DNA of 64,000 nt from Glandiceps talaboti (lineage: Eukaryota; Hemichordata; Enteropneusta; Spengelidae): assembly GCF_964340395.1 (NCBI RefSeq), contig NC_135568.1, forward strand, positions 15,770,276-15,834,275, given 5' to 3'. Under the pieces are notes generated by a model. The model had not been told where the DNA came from. It did no database searches and was given only the letters and a program-made list of their open reading frames with translations. Shown piece after piece: positions 63,914 through 64,000 of the stretch. Each line of letters starts with the position of its first letter. Position 1 is the stretch's first letter. Position numbers and translations under genes: made by a program.

Positions 63914-64000
63914 GTAAGTAGCCATATAGTAGACGTTATCATGATTGGTTTCAGAGGTTTATTAATTGCACTGCTTCTGTGTTTTCAATGAAGTACAAGT

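Noticed and set aside
61926-62189. His-Thr-rich frames after EGF14
   Set aside because: They are translations of the (AC)n tract in an intron.
5313-63913. Identity as LRP2 (megalin) or LRP1B
   Set aside because: LRP2 has similar LDLa cluster sizes but no furin site in the last propeller that I know of, and the motifs here match LRP1 more closely. As I recall, LRP1B has an extra repeat in cluster IV; here there are 11. A tree would settle it, and an ancestral LRP1/LRP1B gene is possible.

Overview
The window is animal genomic DNA. It holds one large plus-strand multi-exon gene, and no other gene is supported on either strand. I reconstructed 58 consecutive exons (5313-63913, 10,352 coding bases, about 3,450 codons). 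All are bounded by AG/GT and every reading-frame phase joins correctly. The product is the middle of a giant LDL-receptor-family endocytic receptor, and residue-level likeness identifies it as LRP1. The 5' end (ligand cluster I and propeller 1) and the 3' end (rest of propeller 8, last EGF modules, membrane span, tail) lie outside the window.

Layout: propeller 2 and EGF4 (5313-9428); ligand cluster II with 8 LDLa repeats (10363-15172); EGF5-6; propeller 3; EGF7; propeller 4; EGF8; propeller 5; EGF9; propeller 6 (15641-35517); EGF10 plus cluster III with 10 LDLa repeats (36041-45576); EGF11-12, propeller 7 and EGF13 (45334-53154); cluster IV with 11 LDLa repeats (53041-61010); EGF14-15 (61778-62598); the first exon of propeller 8 (63657-63913), which carries a furin-type site RRKR. 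The order and number of modules equal those of vertebrate LRP1 as I know it. The LDLa clusters bind ligands through calcium-dependent acidic loops. The propeller/EGF blocks are associated with acid-dependent ligand release in the endosome.

Organism: an invertebrate bilaterian with a slowly evolving protein set is likely. Introns are AT-rich, mostly 0.3-4 kb, and full of short inverted-repeat (MITE-like) elements, minisatellites and microsatellites, as in many marine invertebrates. The sequence does not let me choose between an invertebrate deuterostome and a lophotrochozoan.

The most unusual signal is in the introns. At about ten introns the tandem repeats start at, or span, the splice site and carry copies of the adjoining exon edge. 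Examples are six extra copies of a propeller-7 exon end with its donor (48754-49490), about 30 copies of a donor-spanning 39-bp unit after LDLa 21 (53147-54365), and decoy acceptors before propeller-2 and LDLa-9 exons. I could not establish whether these affect splicing.
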